64,000 nucleotides of DNA, taken from Acidobacteriota bacterium. GTDB lineage: Bacteria > Acidobacteriota > Vicinamibacteria > Vicinamibacterales > UBA8438. The notes under the pieces are model-generated. The model had not been told where the DNA came from. It saw nothing but the letters and a program-made list of their open reading frames with translations, and ran no database searches. The stretch lies in the NCBI GenBank assembly GCA_009838525.1, contig VXRJ01000018.1:821769-885768 (forward strand), in the 5' to 3' direction. Numbering within the stretch: position 1 is the stretch's first letter; each line of letters opens with the position of its first letter. The position numbers and the translations under genes were made by a program. Below are positions 54,057 through 63,116 of this stretch, piece by piece.

Positions 54057-54467
54057 TCAGGACGTCGAAGACCGGTAACTCGCAGCGAAATGCAGCAACC
54101 GCTCGGCCGCATCGATAGCGGACGCAGCCTGCGCTTCGCCGTAAGACTCGGACGGCACGCCACCCGGCAATCCGTTCGGATAGCGCGTGGGGACGTAGTA
54201 CTGATCCAGCAAGCCGGCGTCTCCCGACAGATCACCGAGCCCCGGCACGCGATCGGCGTACCGCTTGACCAGCTCCGCGATGGAGTGTCCGAGAACGACC
54301 CGTTCTCCCAAGCCGTAGGCAACCGCCTTGATCGCCATCTCTCCCGCCTGCTGCGCGTTGAAGCAGGCCTTGTGAGGGAACCCTGCTTCCAGCGCGAGCC
54401 GGGCGAACTTCAGGTCGTCCTCGGCAGTTCGACGCCAGCGCTCCGCCTCCGCCGCGCTATCCCACAT
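54057..54467 (-). CDS. HEPN-domain protein (HEPN/MNT pair)
   Basis: A 136-residue all-alpha HEPN protein: DDLKFARLALEAGFPHKACF, NAQQAGEMAIKAVAYG, then GHSIAELVKRYADRV and the family's YYVPTRYP motif. HEPN partners of minimal nucleotidyltransferases are typically RNases or their structural scaffold; the catalytic R-x4-6-H motif is not obvious, so this may be the inactive or substrate-binding form. It overlaps the MNT gene by 11 bases. Confidence 0.85.
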   Translation of the reverse strand: MWDSAAEAERWRRTAEDDLKFARLALEAGFPHKACFNAQQAGEMAIKAVAYGLGERVVLGHSIAELVKRYADRVPGLGDLSGDAGLLDQYYVPTRYPNGLPGGVPSESYGEAQAASAIDAAERLLHFAASYRSSTS

Positions 54468-54774
54468 CGATCGGTCTCGCCGATTCCAGGGCGTGCATGA
54501 GGAACGGTCGCTCCTCGGCCTTCAACCGTTCGAATTCCTCCGGCGTGTAGACGAACAGATCGACCGCCCCTTCGGCGGCAAGCAGCGCCGGCATGTAGTC
54601 GTGAAACCGGTCGACGAACGGCCGGTCCGAGGGTGCGACGACGATGACGTCGATGTCGCTCTCCGGCGCCGCGTCTCCCCGCGCCCGCGAGCCGAACAGA
54701 TAGGCCGCCTGGGCAGCCTGCTGCACCAGCAGCGGACGCAACGCCGCGAGGAAGGCGTCAAGGTTCGCGGCCAT
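54457..54774 (-). CDS. Minimal nucleotidyltransferase (MNT) antitoxin-type protein
   Basis: A 105-residue protein with the polymerase-beta-like signature LFGSRARGDAAPESDIDVIV (G-S-x-x-R-G...D-x-D) intact, so probably able to transfer AMP or other nucleotides. In several studied HEPN/MNT pairs the MNT protein modifies the HEPN toxin with AMP. Forms a two-gene operon with the HEPN gene, in a cluster with another AbrB/PIN pair. Confidence 0.88.
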   Translation of the reverse strand: MAANLDAFLAALRPLLVQQAAQAAYLFGSRARGDAAPESDIDVIVVAPSDRPFVDRFHDYMPALLAAEGAVDLFVYTPEEFERLKAEERPFLMHALESARPIDVG

Positions 54775-54792
54775 TTCCCGATTGTAGTCCGG

Positions 54793-55209
54793 CTAGTCCT
54801 CCCCGATGCACCGGACCCTGACGCCGGGCAGGCGCAGCTTCTTCCAGACGGGATCCGCGGTCAGGGCCGGGATGCCCAGTTGCTTCGCCGTCGCGACGCA
54901 CGCACGGCCGCCGAGGCCGATGGCGTGGCGCCGCGTGCGGCTGCGGAACTCGCCGCTCAGCACCGCGGCCGCCGTGTCGAAGGGGACGATTTCCAGATCG
55001 AAGCCATCGATCACGCCCGCGACTTCCCGCCTGGTCCAGCCGTCCTCGTCGAGGCGCGCCACCACCTCGCCGACGTTCACCGCAGACATCACCGCCTGTC
55101 CGCGCAGCGCCTCGTGGACCTCCCCGGCGCCGGTTTCCTCGTAGATCACGGCCAGCAGCGCCGACGCATCAAGCAGGACCCTCTCCCCCGCCACCGCCGC
55201 TTCCGCCAT
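54793..55209 (-). CDS. vapC: PIN-domain ribonuclease toxin (VapC family)
   Basis: A 138-residue PIN domain. Metal Asp in VLLDASALLAVIYEE, conserved Glu in SAVNVGEVVARL, and C-terminal GLGGRACVATAKQLG and PALTADPVWKKL with the last Asp. ATG 55209 overlaps the antitoxin stop by one base (TGATG). Third PIN toxin in the window. Confidence 0.88.
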   Translation of the reverse strand: MAEAAVAGERVLLDASALLAVIYEETGAGEVHEALRGQAVMSAVNVGEVVARLDEDGWTRREVAGVIDGFDLEIVPFDTAAAVLSGEFRSRTRRHAIGLGGRACVATAKQLGIPALTADPVWKKLRLPGVRVRCIGED

Positions 55210-55487
55210 CACGGCTTCGCCTCCGCGCGCCGGTCGGCGATGAGTTGATCGACGACACTCCCGGAGGGCTTGCGTCCCTTCGACCGGCGCCGGGCAACCT
55301 CCTGGGCCTGCTCCACTGCGGCCTCCAGGGTCCTCACGACGACCCTGTCGCCGTCCAGACCGACCATCAGGGACTGCGCCCCGGTGATCCCCAGCGCCCG
55401 CCGAAAGGCGATCGGCAGCACCAACCGCCCGGCCTCGTCGATCGGCGCGCGTTCCCACTTAATGGTGGATATTGAACCTACTACCAT
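55209..55487 (-). CDS. vapB: AbrB-type antitoxin (VapB family)
   Basis: A 92-residue antitoxin with AbrB hairpin (APIDEAGRLVLPIAFRRALG) and basic C-terminal toxin-binding tail (EVARRRSKGRKPSGSV). A good GAGGAGTT Shine-Dalgarno precedes ATG 55487. The AT-rich upstream region holds several TAATGGTA-type sequences that could be operators. Confidence 0.87.
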   Translation of the reverse strand: MVVGSISTIKWERAPIDEAGRLVLPIAFRRALGITGAQSLMVGLDGDRVVVRTLEAAVEQAQEVARRRSKGRKPSGSVVDQLIADRRAEAKP

Positions 55488-55575
55488 AACTCCTCGTGTA
55501 TACCATTATAGATGCAGAAATCCATTTAGGATAGATTAGGGTATCTAGCTGATCTAATGGTATGAATGGACTGGA
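55488..55575. promoter_or_regulatory. Antitoxin promoter/operator region with TACCATTA / TAATGGTA inverted repeats
   Basis: An 88-base AT-rich divergent region. TACCATTA at 55501-55508 and TAATGGTA at 55555-55562 are exact inverted copies, with a partial third copy at 55575-55582. On the minus strand a perfect TATAAT (55510-55505) lies about 18 bases before the vapB start codon; no canonical -35 was found. Likely antitoxin autoregulation. Confidence 0.45.
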
Positions 55576-56289
55576 ATGGTATCTGCCCTCTTCGCCACCG
55601 TGTCGTTGCTGACCGCCCTGTTCCTGGGCGGTTGCTCGGGGTCTCCGACCGAGCCGACGGACGCGCTCGCGTTCACTTTCGACTTCCATCGCGGCCCGCA
55701 GGGATTCACCGCGGGCTTCGCCGACTATCCGGCCGCCGATGAGGAAATCTACGAGTTGACTTCCGGCTACCGAAGCCTCCCACCGCCGCTGGAATCGCAG
55801 TCCGGCCTGTTCATCTCCGGAATCAACCGGAGCGACGACCTCTTCATGTTCTTCAAGGGGCCCATCGACGATCTGCCGCCGGGCGCAAACTACAGCGTCA
55901 CGGCAAGCGTGGAAATTGTCACGGAGACCCCGGCCGGGTGCGTCGGCGTCGGTGGCGCGCCGGGCGAAAGCGTCTGGATCAAGGCCGGCGCGACCGCGAT
56001 GGAACCGCTCGCGGTCCCCAGCGGCTCGTACTTGCGCATGAACATCGATATCGGCAACCAATCCCGCGGCGGCGAACAGGCGGTTGTGCTCGGCGACGTC
56101 GCCAACTCCCGGCGCTGCGAGCAGTCACGCCAGTGGGAACGCAAGTCGTTCGAGGCCCGACCGCTGCCAGCCCCGATCTCCATCGCTCCTGACGGCCGGG
56201 CGTGGCTGCTCCTTGGGGTCGACTCCGGATTCGAGGACCGGACCGCCATCTACTTCACGCGAGCATCGGTCACCTTCACACCGATGTGA
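55576..56289 (+). CDS. Lipoprotein of unknown function
   Basis: A 237-residue protein with lipobox (VSLLTALFLGGC, Cys20). The mature part is beta-rich, opening with FTFDFHRGPQGFTAGFADYP, then a jelly-roll-like pattern with SGLFISGINRSDDLFMFFKG and GGEQAVVLGDVANSR. No named family recognised; the F-D-F-...-G-F-x-A-G-F-A-D-Y-P start recalls carbohydrate-binding-like or uncharacterised secreted domains. It is convergent with the ADOP permease gene seven bases away. Confidence 0.7.
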   Translation: MVSALFATVSLLTALFLGGCSGSPTEPTDALAFTFDFHRGPQGFTAGFADYPAADEEIYELTSGYRSLPPPLESQSGLFISGINRSDDLFMFFKGPIDDLPPGANYSVTASVEIVTETPAGCVGVGGAPGESVWIKAGATAMEPLAVPSGSYLRMNIDIGNQSRGGEQAVVLGDVANSRRCEQSRQWERKSFEARPLPAPISIAPDGRAWLLLGVDSGFEDRTAIYFTRASVTFTPM

Positions 56290-56296
56290 CCAGCTC

Positions 56297-58963
56297 TCAC
56301 TCGGCGCGAAGCGTCAGCATCGGGTTCACCCGAGTCGCCCGGCGCGCCGGCATGACGGTCGCGGCGGTGCTGACCACGCCGAGAACAACTACGACACCGG
56401 CGAGCGTCCACGCATCAAGGGCCTGGGCATCGGGCGTCAGGGACTGCAACAGGCCCGTGAAGAGCACGGCGCCAGCTACGCCGGCCAGGCCGCCCATGGT
56501 GGCGAGCACTATGCCCTGCCGCGTGAAGCGTGCCGTCACGCGGCCGCCCGGGGCGCCCAACGCCAGACGGATGCCGATCTCCCGCGTCTGCTGCGCCACG
56601 GCGTAGGCGACGAGCCCGTAGAGCCCGGCGGCCGCCAGGGTCAGGGCCATTGCGGCGAACAGGCCGAGCAGCAGGGTGCGGAAGCGCGTGGCCGCGACCG
56701 CACCACGCACTACCTCGTCCATCGTGCGAAAGGCCGTGATCGGAAGGAGCGGGTCGGCTTCCCGGATCACCCGCTCGACGGAGGGAATCACCCCGGCCTG
56801 CCCTTCCCGTAGGCGAAGCGCCCAGTTCACCTGAAAGAACTCGTGAACCAGCCCGAGCAGATCGTCCGGCACCTGCTCCACCGGCACGAACACCGTCGGC
56901 CTGGTGGCGGTGAGGCCGCGCGTCCGCACGTCGCCGAGCACGCCGACGATCTCGCGCTCCTGGTCGTCCTGCAGCATCGGCAGCAGCCGCGAACCGACCG
57001 CCGGCCGGCCGCCGCCGAACTCACGGACGTACGCCTCGTTAACCAGGGCCACTCGTGGTGCGGCGGCGCGGCGGTCGGCCCCGGTGAACCCGCGGCCGGT
57101 CACGAGGGGGATACGCAAGACTCGCAAGTAGTCTCCGGCGACGTAACGCCAGTCGACGGCCGTCACGTTATCGCTCCCGGGCGCCGCGCGCATCGGAACA
57201 TTCAAACCCCGATCGACCGGCAGATTGTTCGTCGCCGCGGCGGATTCGACGCCGGGCACTCGGGCCAGCCCCGCCAGCGTGCTTCGATAGAGCGCCGACA
57301 CGGCTTCCCCCGACTGATACGCGGGTCCCTGGAGCGAGGCGCGCGCCGTGAGCACGTTGGCGGGATCGAACCCCAGCTCCGATGATGTGAGTCCGACAAA
57401 CGTCCGCAAGAACACGGCCGCCGCCGCGAGCAGCACCGTGCACAGGGCGACCTGGGCCACCACGAGCGACCGGCGCATCCAGGACCCGCCCGCCGCCGTC
57501 ACGCTGCGCGACCGGTCACCGTGAAGCGCGTCCGCGAGCCCGCCGTGGACCGCCACCAGAGCGGGCAGCAGGCCGAAAACCACGCCGGTGGCGAGCGCGA
57601 TTCCCAGCGATCCGAGGAGCACGGGCGTGTCGACGGCGATGTCCCAGATCGCGAGCCGCGGCTGCGTCGCGACGAGCCCCTGCACGCACGCGGTTGCGGC
57701 CAAGACGCCCACCGCGCCGCCCGCCGCCGACAACAGGACACTCTCGGTCAGGAGCTGCCGGAGCAGGCGGCCACGTCCTCCCCCGAGCGCGGACCGGACG
57801 GCCAGCTCCCGTCGGCGCCCCACGCTGCGCGCCAACTGCAGACCGGCCGCGTTGGCGCAGACGATCAACAAGACGGCGCCCACGGCAGCGGTCAGCGGCC
57901 AGACCATCCCGGCATGCTCCAAGGCCAGTACGTCCCGATAGGGTTGCACGCCCGGTCGCGGACCGTCGGACGCCGCGTCGGGCAACCGAAGGCGAAGGGA
58001 CGCCGGGAGCTGGTCACGCAAGCTCACGGCCAGCGAACGGAGCTCTGCCTCGGCCTGCGAGACCGTCCACCCCGGCGCGAGTCGGCCGATCAGCCGGTAG
58101 TTACGATCGGTGCCGCGCGGGTCGGGACGGAACGGCGTCCAGGCGTCAGCCTCCTCGTTCGACCAGAAGCCGGCCGGCATGACCCCGATGACCGTGTGCG
58201 GCCGGCCCCCGAGCCGCACCACCTGCCCGACGATGTCCGGGTCGCCGCGGAAATGGCGGTTCCAGACGGCGTGGCTCAGCACGACCGTCGACGGATCGAA
58301 TTCGTCGTCGCGCGCAAAGCCGCGCCCCAGCCGCGGCTCGGCCCCGAAGACCCGAAAGTAGCCGGCGGTCACCTCGAGGTTTCGGATGTAGGTCGAGCCG
58401 CGGTCGCTGACGAGGTTGACCCCGGGGCTGATCCCGATGCCGGCCACGGCCGCAAGTGCACGGCTGTGGTCGCGCGTGTACGCGACGGCCGCCTGGGGAT
58501 GGATGGCGTTCAATCCGGATGGCCCATAGGTAACCACGCTGACGATGCGGTCCGGCTCGTCGAACGGCAGCGGCCGAACGTACATGGCGTTGATCATGCT
58601 GATCGCCACCGTCGTGGCGCCGAGACCCAGACCCAGCACGACCACGGCGGCGATGGTGAATCCCGGGTTCTTCGCCAGCGTGCGCGCGCCGACGCGGAGA
58701 TCCTGACCGAGATCGGCGACGAGCTGCCCCCAGCGCCGCTGCCGTGCCCATTCCCGGTCGATCTTGACGCACGCCGCCTTCACGCGCGCGTAGTCGCCGA
58801 AGCGGCGCTCCGCTTCCGTCCGGGCTTCGGCCGGATCATGACCTTCCTGCACGAGCTGCTCGGTCAGCGCGTCGACGTGAAAACGGAGCTCGGCCTCAAC
58901 GTCCGCGCGGACGTCTGGGCCCCAGAACCGGAGATACCGCCGCCACATCGGTGTGCGCGCCAT
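56297..58963 (-). CDS. FtsX/MacB-like ABC permease (ADOP type) with N-terminal ADOP leader domain
   Basis: An 888-residue permease. It opens with the ADOP leader (WRRYLRFWGPDVRADVEAEL, LVQEGHDPAEARTEAERRFG), then FTIAAVVVLGLGLGATTVAI, a MacB core (LPFDEPDRIVSVV), an FtsX block around 375-480 (AVGAVLLIVCANAAGLQLAR), a second core and a final FtsX block to the C-terminus (RRATRVNPMLTLRAE). The leader and the upstream PadR gene are typical for acidobacterial ADOPs. Function and substrate of orphan ADOPs are not established; envelope transport is inferred. Confidence 0.88.
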   Translation of the reverse strand: MARTPMWRRYLRFWGPDVRADVEAELRFHVDALTEQLVQEGHDPAEARTEAERRFGDYARVKAACVKIDREWARQRRWGQLVADLGQDLRVGARTLAKNPGFTIAAVVVLGLGLGATTVAISMINAMYVRPLPFDEPDRIVSVVTYGPSGLNAIHPQAAVAYTRDHSRALAAVAGIGISPGVNLVSDRGSTYIRNLEVTAGYFRVFGAEPRLGRGFARDDEFDPSTVVLSHAVWNRHFRGDPDIVGQVVRLGGRPHTVIGVMPAGFWSNEEADAWTPFRPDPRGTDRNYRLIGRLAPGWTVSQAEAELRSLAVSLRDQLPASLRLRLPDAASDGPRPGVQPYRDVLALEHAGMVWPLTAAVGAVLLIVCANAAGLQLARSVGRRRELAVRSALGGGRGRLLRQLLTESVLLSAAGGAVGVLAATACVQGLVATQPRLAIWDIAVDTPVLLGSLGIALATGVVFGLLPALVAVHGGLADALHGDRSRSVTAAGGSWMRRSLVVAQVALCTVLLAAAAVFLRTFVGLTSSELGFDPANVLTARASLQGPAYQSGEAVSALYRSTLAGLARVPGVESAAATNNLPVDRGLNVPMRAAPGSDNVTAVDWRYVAGDYLRVLRIPLVTGRGFTGADRRAAAPRVALVNEAYVREFGGGRPAVGSRLLPMLQDDQEREIVGVLGDVRTRGLTATRPTVFVPVEQVPDDLLGLVHEFFQVNWALRLREGQAGVIPSVERVIREADPLLPITAFRTMDEVVRGAVAATRFRTLLLGLFAAMALTLAAAGLYGLVAYAVAQQTREIGIRLALGAPGGRVTARFTRQGIVLATMGGLAGVAGAVLFTGLLQSLTPDAQALDAWTLAGVVVVLGVVSTAATVMPARRATRVNPMLTLRAE

Positions 58964-58976
58964 CCGGGGACCTCCG

Positions 58977-59318
58977 CTACCCAGCCTCGGCCGCCTGCAG
59001 GACCTTGCCGATGGCCGCCGCGAACGCCGTCCAGCCTTCGGTCTCGCTCCGCAGCCGGGCGCGGCCGAGGGACGTCAGGCGGTAGAGTTTCACTTGCCTC
59101 CGGTTGTCCGAGATCCCCCACTCGGCCTCGAGCCAGCCGCGCCGCTCCATCCGGTGAAGGGCCGGGTAGAGCGAGCCTTCCTCCAACTGGAGGTGGTCGT
59201 CCGACGTTTCTTCCAGCCAGCGCGCGATGCCGAAGCCGTGGTGGCGCCCCCGGCTCAGCGCGGTGAGGATCAGCAGCTCGACCGTGCCGCGCAGCATCTC
59301 CGGATTTCGATTGGGCAT
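58977..59318 (-). CDS. PadR-family transcriptional regulator
   Basis: A 113-residue winged-helix regulator: MLRGTVELLILTALSRGRHH, then GFGIARWLEETSDDHLQLEE, GSLYPALHRMERRGWLEAEW and GRARLRSETEGW. PadR proteins dimerise and repress neighbouring genes until a ligand binds. It lies 13 bases upstream of the ADOP permease in one operon. ATG 59318 is chosen over an upstream start because the domain begins there and GGAG is present. Confidence 0.9.
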   Translation of the reverse strand: MPNRNPEMLRGTVELLILTALSRGRHHGFGIARWLEETSDDHLQLEEGSLYPALHRMERRGWLEAEWGISDNRRQVKLYRLTSLGRARLRSETEGWTAFAAAIGKVLQAAEAG

Positions 59319-59488
59319 CACTCGCGGCTCCTTCCCTAGAGTGTCTAGGCTAATGACCAGCATACGCGCACCTCACATAGACTGTCAATGTGACTCGGGC
59401 ACGCGGGGCGCCGTACCGCAGGGCGGCCCGGACGCCAGGCGGGCGTCCTCATTAGACCGCCCCTCCGGGGTCATGCTTGAATACCGCC

Positions 59489-60307
59489 ATGCAAACCGTA
59501 GGGCTTGCTCCGCGAAGCGGCTTCGCCGGTACCGAGCGCGTCGATCGATGGTGGATAGCGCCGGCGGCGACGGCATCCGGCCTTCTTCTCCTCTTCGGCT
59601 ACCTGACGTTTCGCGCCTTCAACCCGGCCCACGTCTGGTTTGACCCCTACATCAGCCCGACCGTGGCTCCCCCGGTGTTCACGTCGCCATCCAGCTACCC
59701 GGGATCGGTTCCGGCGGAACTTGCCTGGCTGGGGGCGTTTCCGGCCTGGTGGCCGGCCTTCATCCCGCAGTCGCCGGCCTTCCTGCTCCCCTGGATGGCG
59801 CTCGCGTTCCGCGTGACGTGCTACTACTACCGGGGCGCGTACTACAAGGCCTTCTTCCTGACCCCGCCGTCCTGCGCCGTCGGGGGCGTGCCCCAGCAAT
59901 ACCGTGGCGAGACCCGGCTCTTCCTGATTCAGAACCTTCACCGCTACACGTTGTACGGCGCCCTCTTCCTCATCGTGTGCCTCTGGTGGGAGGGCCTCGC
60001 CGCGTTCTTCCGTGACGGCCAGTTCGGCATCGGGGTCGGCACGGTGATCATGCTCGTGAACGCGGCCCTGCTGTCGGGGTACATCCTCGGATGCCACTCG
60101 TGGCGTCACCTCGTCGGGGGACGGCTCGACTGCCTGACCTGCGACAGCGCAGCCTCGTCGCGCTATCGTCTCTGGAAGAGCTCGACCTGGTTCAACGTGC
60201 GGCACATGCTGTTCGCCTGGGTCAGCCTCGTCTGGGTGGTGTTCACCGATGTCTACATCTATCTGCTCTCGACGGGCGCCGTGCGGGATCTGAACACCTG
60301 GCAGTAG
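59489..60307 (+). CDS. Sdh1-like succinate dehydrogenase membrane subunit (orphan)
   Basis: A 272-residue membrane protein with about five helices. The blocks AFRVTCYYYRGAYYKAFFLT and PPSCAVGGVP, then QNLHRYTLYGALFLIVCLWW and GCHSWRHLVGGRLDCLTC, closely recall (from memory) the membrane subunit of mycobacterial Sdh1-type succinate dehydrogenase. The His residues in NLHRY and CHSWRH could hold haem b. The flavoprotein and iron-sulfur subunits are not in the window, and the next gene is unrelated, so it is orphaned here or its partners are elsewhere. ATG 59489 is preferred to TTG 59477. Confidence 0.55.
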   Translation: MQTVGLAPRSGFAGTERVDRWWIAPAATASGLLLLFGYLTFRAFNPAHVWFDPYISPTVAPPVFTSPSSYPGSVPAELAWLGAFPAWWPAFIPQSPAFLLPWMALAFRVTCYYYRGAYYKAFFLTPPSCAVGGVPQQYRGETRLFLIQNLHRYTLYGALFLIVCLWWEGLAAFFRDGQFGIGVGTVIMLVNAALLSGYILGCHSWRHLVGGRLDCLTCDSAASSRYRLWKSSTWFNVRHMLFAWVSLVWVVFTDVYIYLLSTGAVRDLNTWQ

Positions 60308-60329
60308 CCGAAACGCCGATAGGTTGCCG

Positions 60330-62318
60330 ATGGCCCGCCCCCTGCTGAATCGCCTGCGTTGGGGGCCGGGAACCCAGTTCTGGTGCGCCGGGGGATGTTT
60401 CCTGCTCCTGGCGGTTTTTCACACCTGGCCGCTCGCGACGGGCACGGTATCGCCGACTCACGACGACGTATGGCTGAACGCGTGGGCCGTGGCATGGATT
60501 GCGCATCAGATTCCCCGCAATCCGCTGCAGTTGTTCGACGCCAACATGTTCTTTCCGCACCAGGGCACGCTGGTCTACACCGAGCCGCTGATCATCCCCG
60601 GCCTGATGGCGGCGCCGATTCTCTGGCTGGGCGGCTCCCCGCTCCTGGCGCACATGGTGCTCGTGCTGCTCGGCTACACGCTGACCGCCCTGGGCATGTA
60701 CGTCCTCGTCAGGAAGTGGACCGGCGACTTTCGCGCCGGCCTGCTGTCGGGCGCGCTGTTTGCATTCTGCACGGAGCTGTTGATGCGAACGGCGCACGTT
60801 CAGGGGCTGCACATCTACTGGCTGCCATTGGCGTTTCTTGCGTTCCAGCGGTTGATGGCGCGCCGCCGCCCGCAGGACGCGGCCTGGCTGGGGCTCTGCG
60901 TGATCGGCGCGGCGCTGACTTCCGGCTACCTCGTGGTCTTCGTGTGCTTCGCGCTCGGCGCCGCCGCGCTGGCGCGGGTGACCGCGTTCCGGGAACGCGA
61001 AGGTGCTCGCCTGTTACTGCAACTGGGGGTGGCAGCGGCAGGGACCGTCGCGATTCTGCTGGCCGTGCTCTGGCCCTACGTACAGGCAGGACATGAACGA
61101 CCTCCCGTTGCCGAGGCGGCTGATCTGGCGACGGCGTTGGGAAGCTACCTGGCGTCCGGCGCCGTGTTCCACCAGAGCTGGAGCGCCGACTACGCCCAGT
61201 CGTCGCCGCGCACCCTGTTTCCGGGAGTCGTGATGCTGGTGCTGGCGACCGCCGCCGCCTGTCAGCGCCGTCGCGTAGCGCCCCTCGGGGCCCGCCGGAT
61301 GCTTCTGGCGACCGCCGCCGCCGGCTTCCTCCTGTCGTTGGGCTCGTTCACCCCGGTCTACACGTGGGCGTACGAGTTGGTCCCGCCGCTACGAGGCCTC
61401 AGGGCGGTCAGCCGTTTCGGCATTCTCCCGCTATTCGCGCTCGCGGCGTTGGCGGGCATCGGCCTGAGCGGGCTCAGGTGGCCGGTGTCGCCGCCGAGGC
61501 GGTCGCTGGTTGCCGTCGTCCTGCTCCTGCTGGCTACGGGAGAGAGCTTCCACGGTTGGGGCTCCGATCCGTGGAGGGACACGGCCGGGCGCATTCATCG
61601 GTTCCTGGCGACGTCGTCGTGGCCCGGCGCGGTCCTCGAGTTGCCGATCTACCAGCGGCGCTACGGGTTCCACAGGAACGCCCGGTATCTGCTGGCGTCA
61701 ACCGTCCATTGGCGGCCGCTCGTGAACGGTTTCGGTGGCTTCGCGCCGTCGGATTTCGACGACAACGCCCACGTGGCGAGCGGATTCCCCTCGGTACTGA
61801 CCGTGAAATGGCTTCAGGAAATCGGCGTCGGCTATGTCATCATCGACCTGGACCACTACGGCAACCGGATGCGGCGGAAGTTGAACGAACTGGATAAACG
61901 ACGGGATCTGGCGCTCGAGGCCGTGGAGGGGTCGACCCGGCTCTATCGTGTCCGGCCCGACACGCCGCGGGCGATCGAGGCGCTGGCGCCCGTCCCGAAC
62001 CTCTCCCAACTCCGCTTCGCGGGCGGTCCCGCGGAGGGAAGCATGCTGCGGGCGGCGCATGGACTCCGCCAGGCCTTTGGATTTCAGTCGCCGCGGCGCT
62101 TCATCGCGTACCTCGAGTCGACACGCGCCGACGCGCAGTTGGTGCTGCGATTTCCGGCGCCGATGTCCGGATGGTTCTTCGACGCCGCAACCGGCGAAGC
62201 GTTGCAGGAGGTGACGGTCAGGGCCAGCGCGGCCACCGATCCGCCGGCCAGCCTGTACCCGCCCGCCGGCCGCGCGGACCTTCTTCTCGACCTGCGCCCG
62301 CAAGCGTCCGAACCATGA
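60330..62318 (+). CDS. Polytopic membrane protein, GT-C glycosyltransferase-like
   Basis: A 662-residue protein with about ten to twelve membrane helices and a soluble C-terminal part. Near the N-terminus THDDVWLNAWAVAWIAHQIP lies in the first extracytoplasmic loop, where GT-C glycosyltransferases have their catalytic acidic residues. The C-terminal region begins near SSWPGAVLELPIYQRRYGF, which recalls YfhO-like membrane proteins. Such enzymes use lipid-linked sugars to glycosylate proteins or lipids on the outer face. ATG 60330 is preferred to TTG 60324. Specificity unknown. Confidence 0.7.
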   Translation: MARPLLNRLRWGPGTQFWCAGGCFLLLAVFHTWPLATGTVSPTHDDVWLNAWAVAWIAHQIPRNPLQLFDANMFFPHQGTLVYTEPLIIPGLMAAPILWLGGSPLLAHMVLVLLGYTLTALGMYVLVRKWTGDFRAGLLSGALFAFCTELLMRTAHVQGLHIYWLPLAFLAFQRLMARRRPQDAAWLGLCVIGAALTSGYLVVFVCFALGAAALARVTAFREREGARLLLQLGVAAAGTVAILLAVLWPYVQAGHERPPVAEAADLATALGSYLASGAVFHQSWSADYAQSSPRTLFPGVVMLVLATAAACQRRRVAPLGARRMLLATAAAGFLLSLGSFTPVYTWAYELVPPLRGLRAVSRFGILPLFALAALAGIGLSGLRWPVSPPRRSLVAVVLLLLATGESFHGWGSDPWRDTAGRIHRFLATSSWPGAVLELPIYQRRYGFHRNARYLLASTVHWRPLVNGFGGFAPSDFDDNAHVASGFPSVLTVKWLQEIGVGYVIIDLDHYGNRMRRKLNELDKRRDLALEAVEGSTRLYRVRPDTPRAIEALAPVPNLSQLRFAGGPAEGSMLRAAHGLRQAFGFQSPRRFIAYLESTRADAQLVLRFPAPMSGWFFDAATGEALQEVTVRASAATDPPASLYPPAGRADLLLDLRPQASEP

Positions 62319-62367
62319 CGAAGGCTCCGGTGGGGAGCGTTCTGATCGACTTCGAACTGCTGGTCCT

Positions 62368-63093
62368 TCAGGCGAACATCCCGGTGGCGATTCTTCCCAG
62401 GTCCTGAATCGTGGCGTAGACCATCAGGGCCAGGACGAACGCCCAGCCCATGAGAGTGACCGGCGTCTGCAGGCGCGTGAGCGGCCGATAGACCTTCTCG
62501 AGCAGGCAGAACAGTATGCGGCCGCCATCCAGGGGAGGCAGCGGCAACAGGTTCAGCACCGCCAGGTTCAGGTTGATCCACACCGAGAAAGTCAGTAGCC
62601 CGACGGCGGTCGATCCGAACTCGGCGCCGCCGATCGCCACGATACCGACGATTCCGCTGATCTGGCTGGGATCGACGAAGAGGGTCGACACCGCGAACGC
62701 CAACAGTTGCAGGCTGCTCCACAACTGCGTCGTCGCGAAGACCGCCACCTTCGCCGGACTCAATCCGAATTCGACGACACCGAGTGCGAGCAGGCCAAAG
62801 AAGGCAGCGACGACGTTGGCGATGGGCCCGCCCATGGCGAACAGAATGCGACTGGCGGTCGGCCGCCGGCGGAACTCCCGTTCATCGAGGGCCGGCAGGA
62901 CGTATCCGCCCAGCGGTACGGCCGAGATCCGGTAGAGGGTCCCTCCCCAGCGCCGGCCGGCCAACTTGCGTCCGAACCCGATGGAGAACTCCGCGATCGG
63001 AATCCTGCACAGCTTCGCCGCCAACAAGTGGCCGAACTCGTGTACGGCGATCAACGCGCCCAGAATGAGGACTACCAGCAAGTAGGACAGCAT
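62368..63093 (-). CDS. Site-2-type intramembrane metalloprotease (M50)
   Basis: A 241-residue protease with zinc motif HEFGH near residue 18 and the third ligand in LNLLPLPPLDGG, placed in membrane helices. No PDZ domain is visible between them, so it is shorter than RseP and resembles SpoIVFB/minimal S2P proteins. Family members cut transmembrane anti-sigma factors or signal peptides. Substrate unknown. It is downstream of the TonB-dependent receptor on the same strand, 23 bases away. Confidence 0.88.
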   Translation of the reverse strand: MLSYLLVVLILGALIAVHEFGHLLAAKLCRIPIAEFSIGFGRKLAGRRWGGTLYRISAVPLGGYVLPALDEREFRRRPTASRILFAMGGPIANVVAAFFGLLALGVVEFGLSPAKVAVFATTQLWSSLQLLAFAVSTLFVDPSQISGIVGIVAIGGAEFGSTAVGLLTFSVWINLNLAVLNLLPLPPLDGGRILFCLLEKVYRPLTRLQTPVTLMGWAFVLALMVYATIQDLGRIATGMFA

Positions 63094-63116
63094 CCTCCGA
63101 GTATGTCACACCCCCT

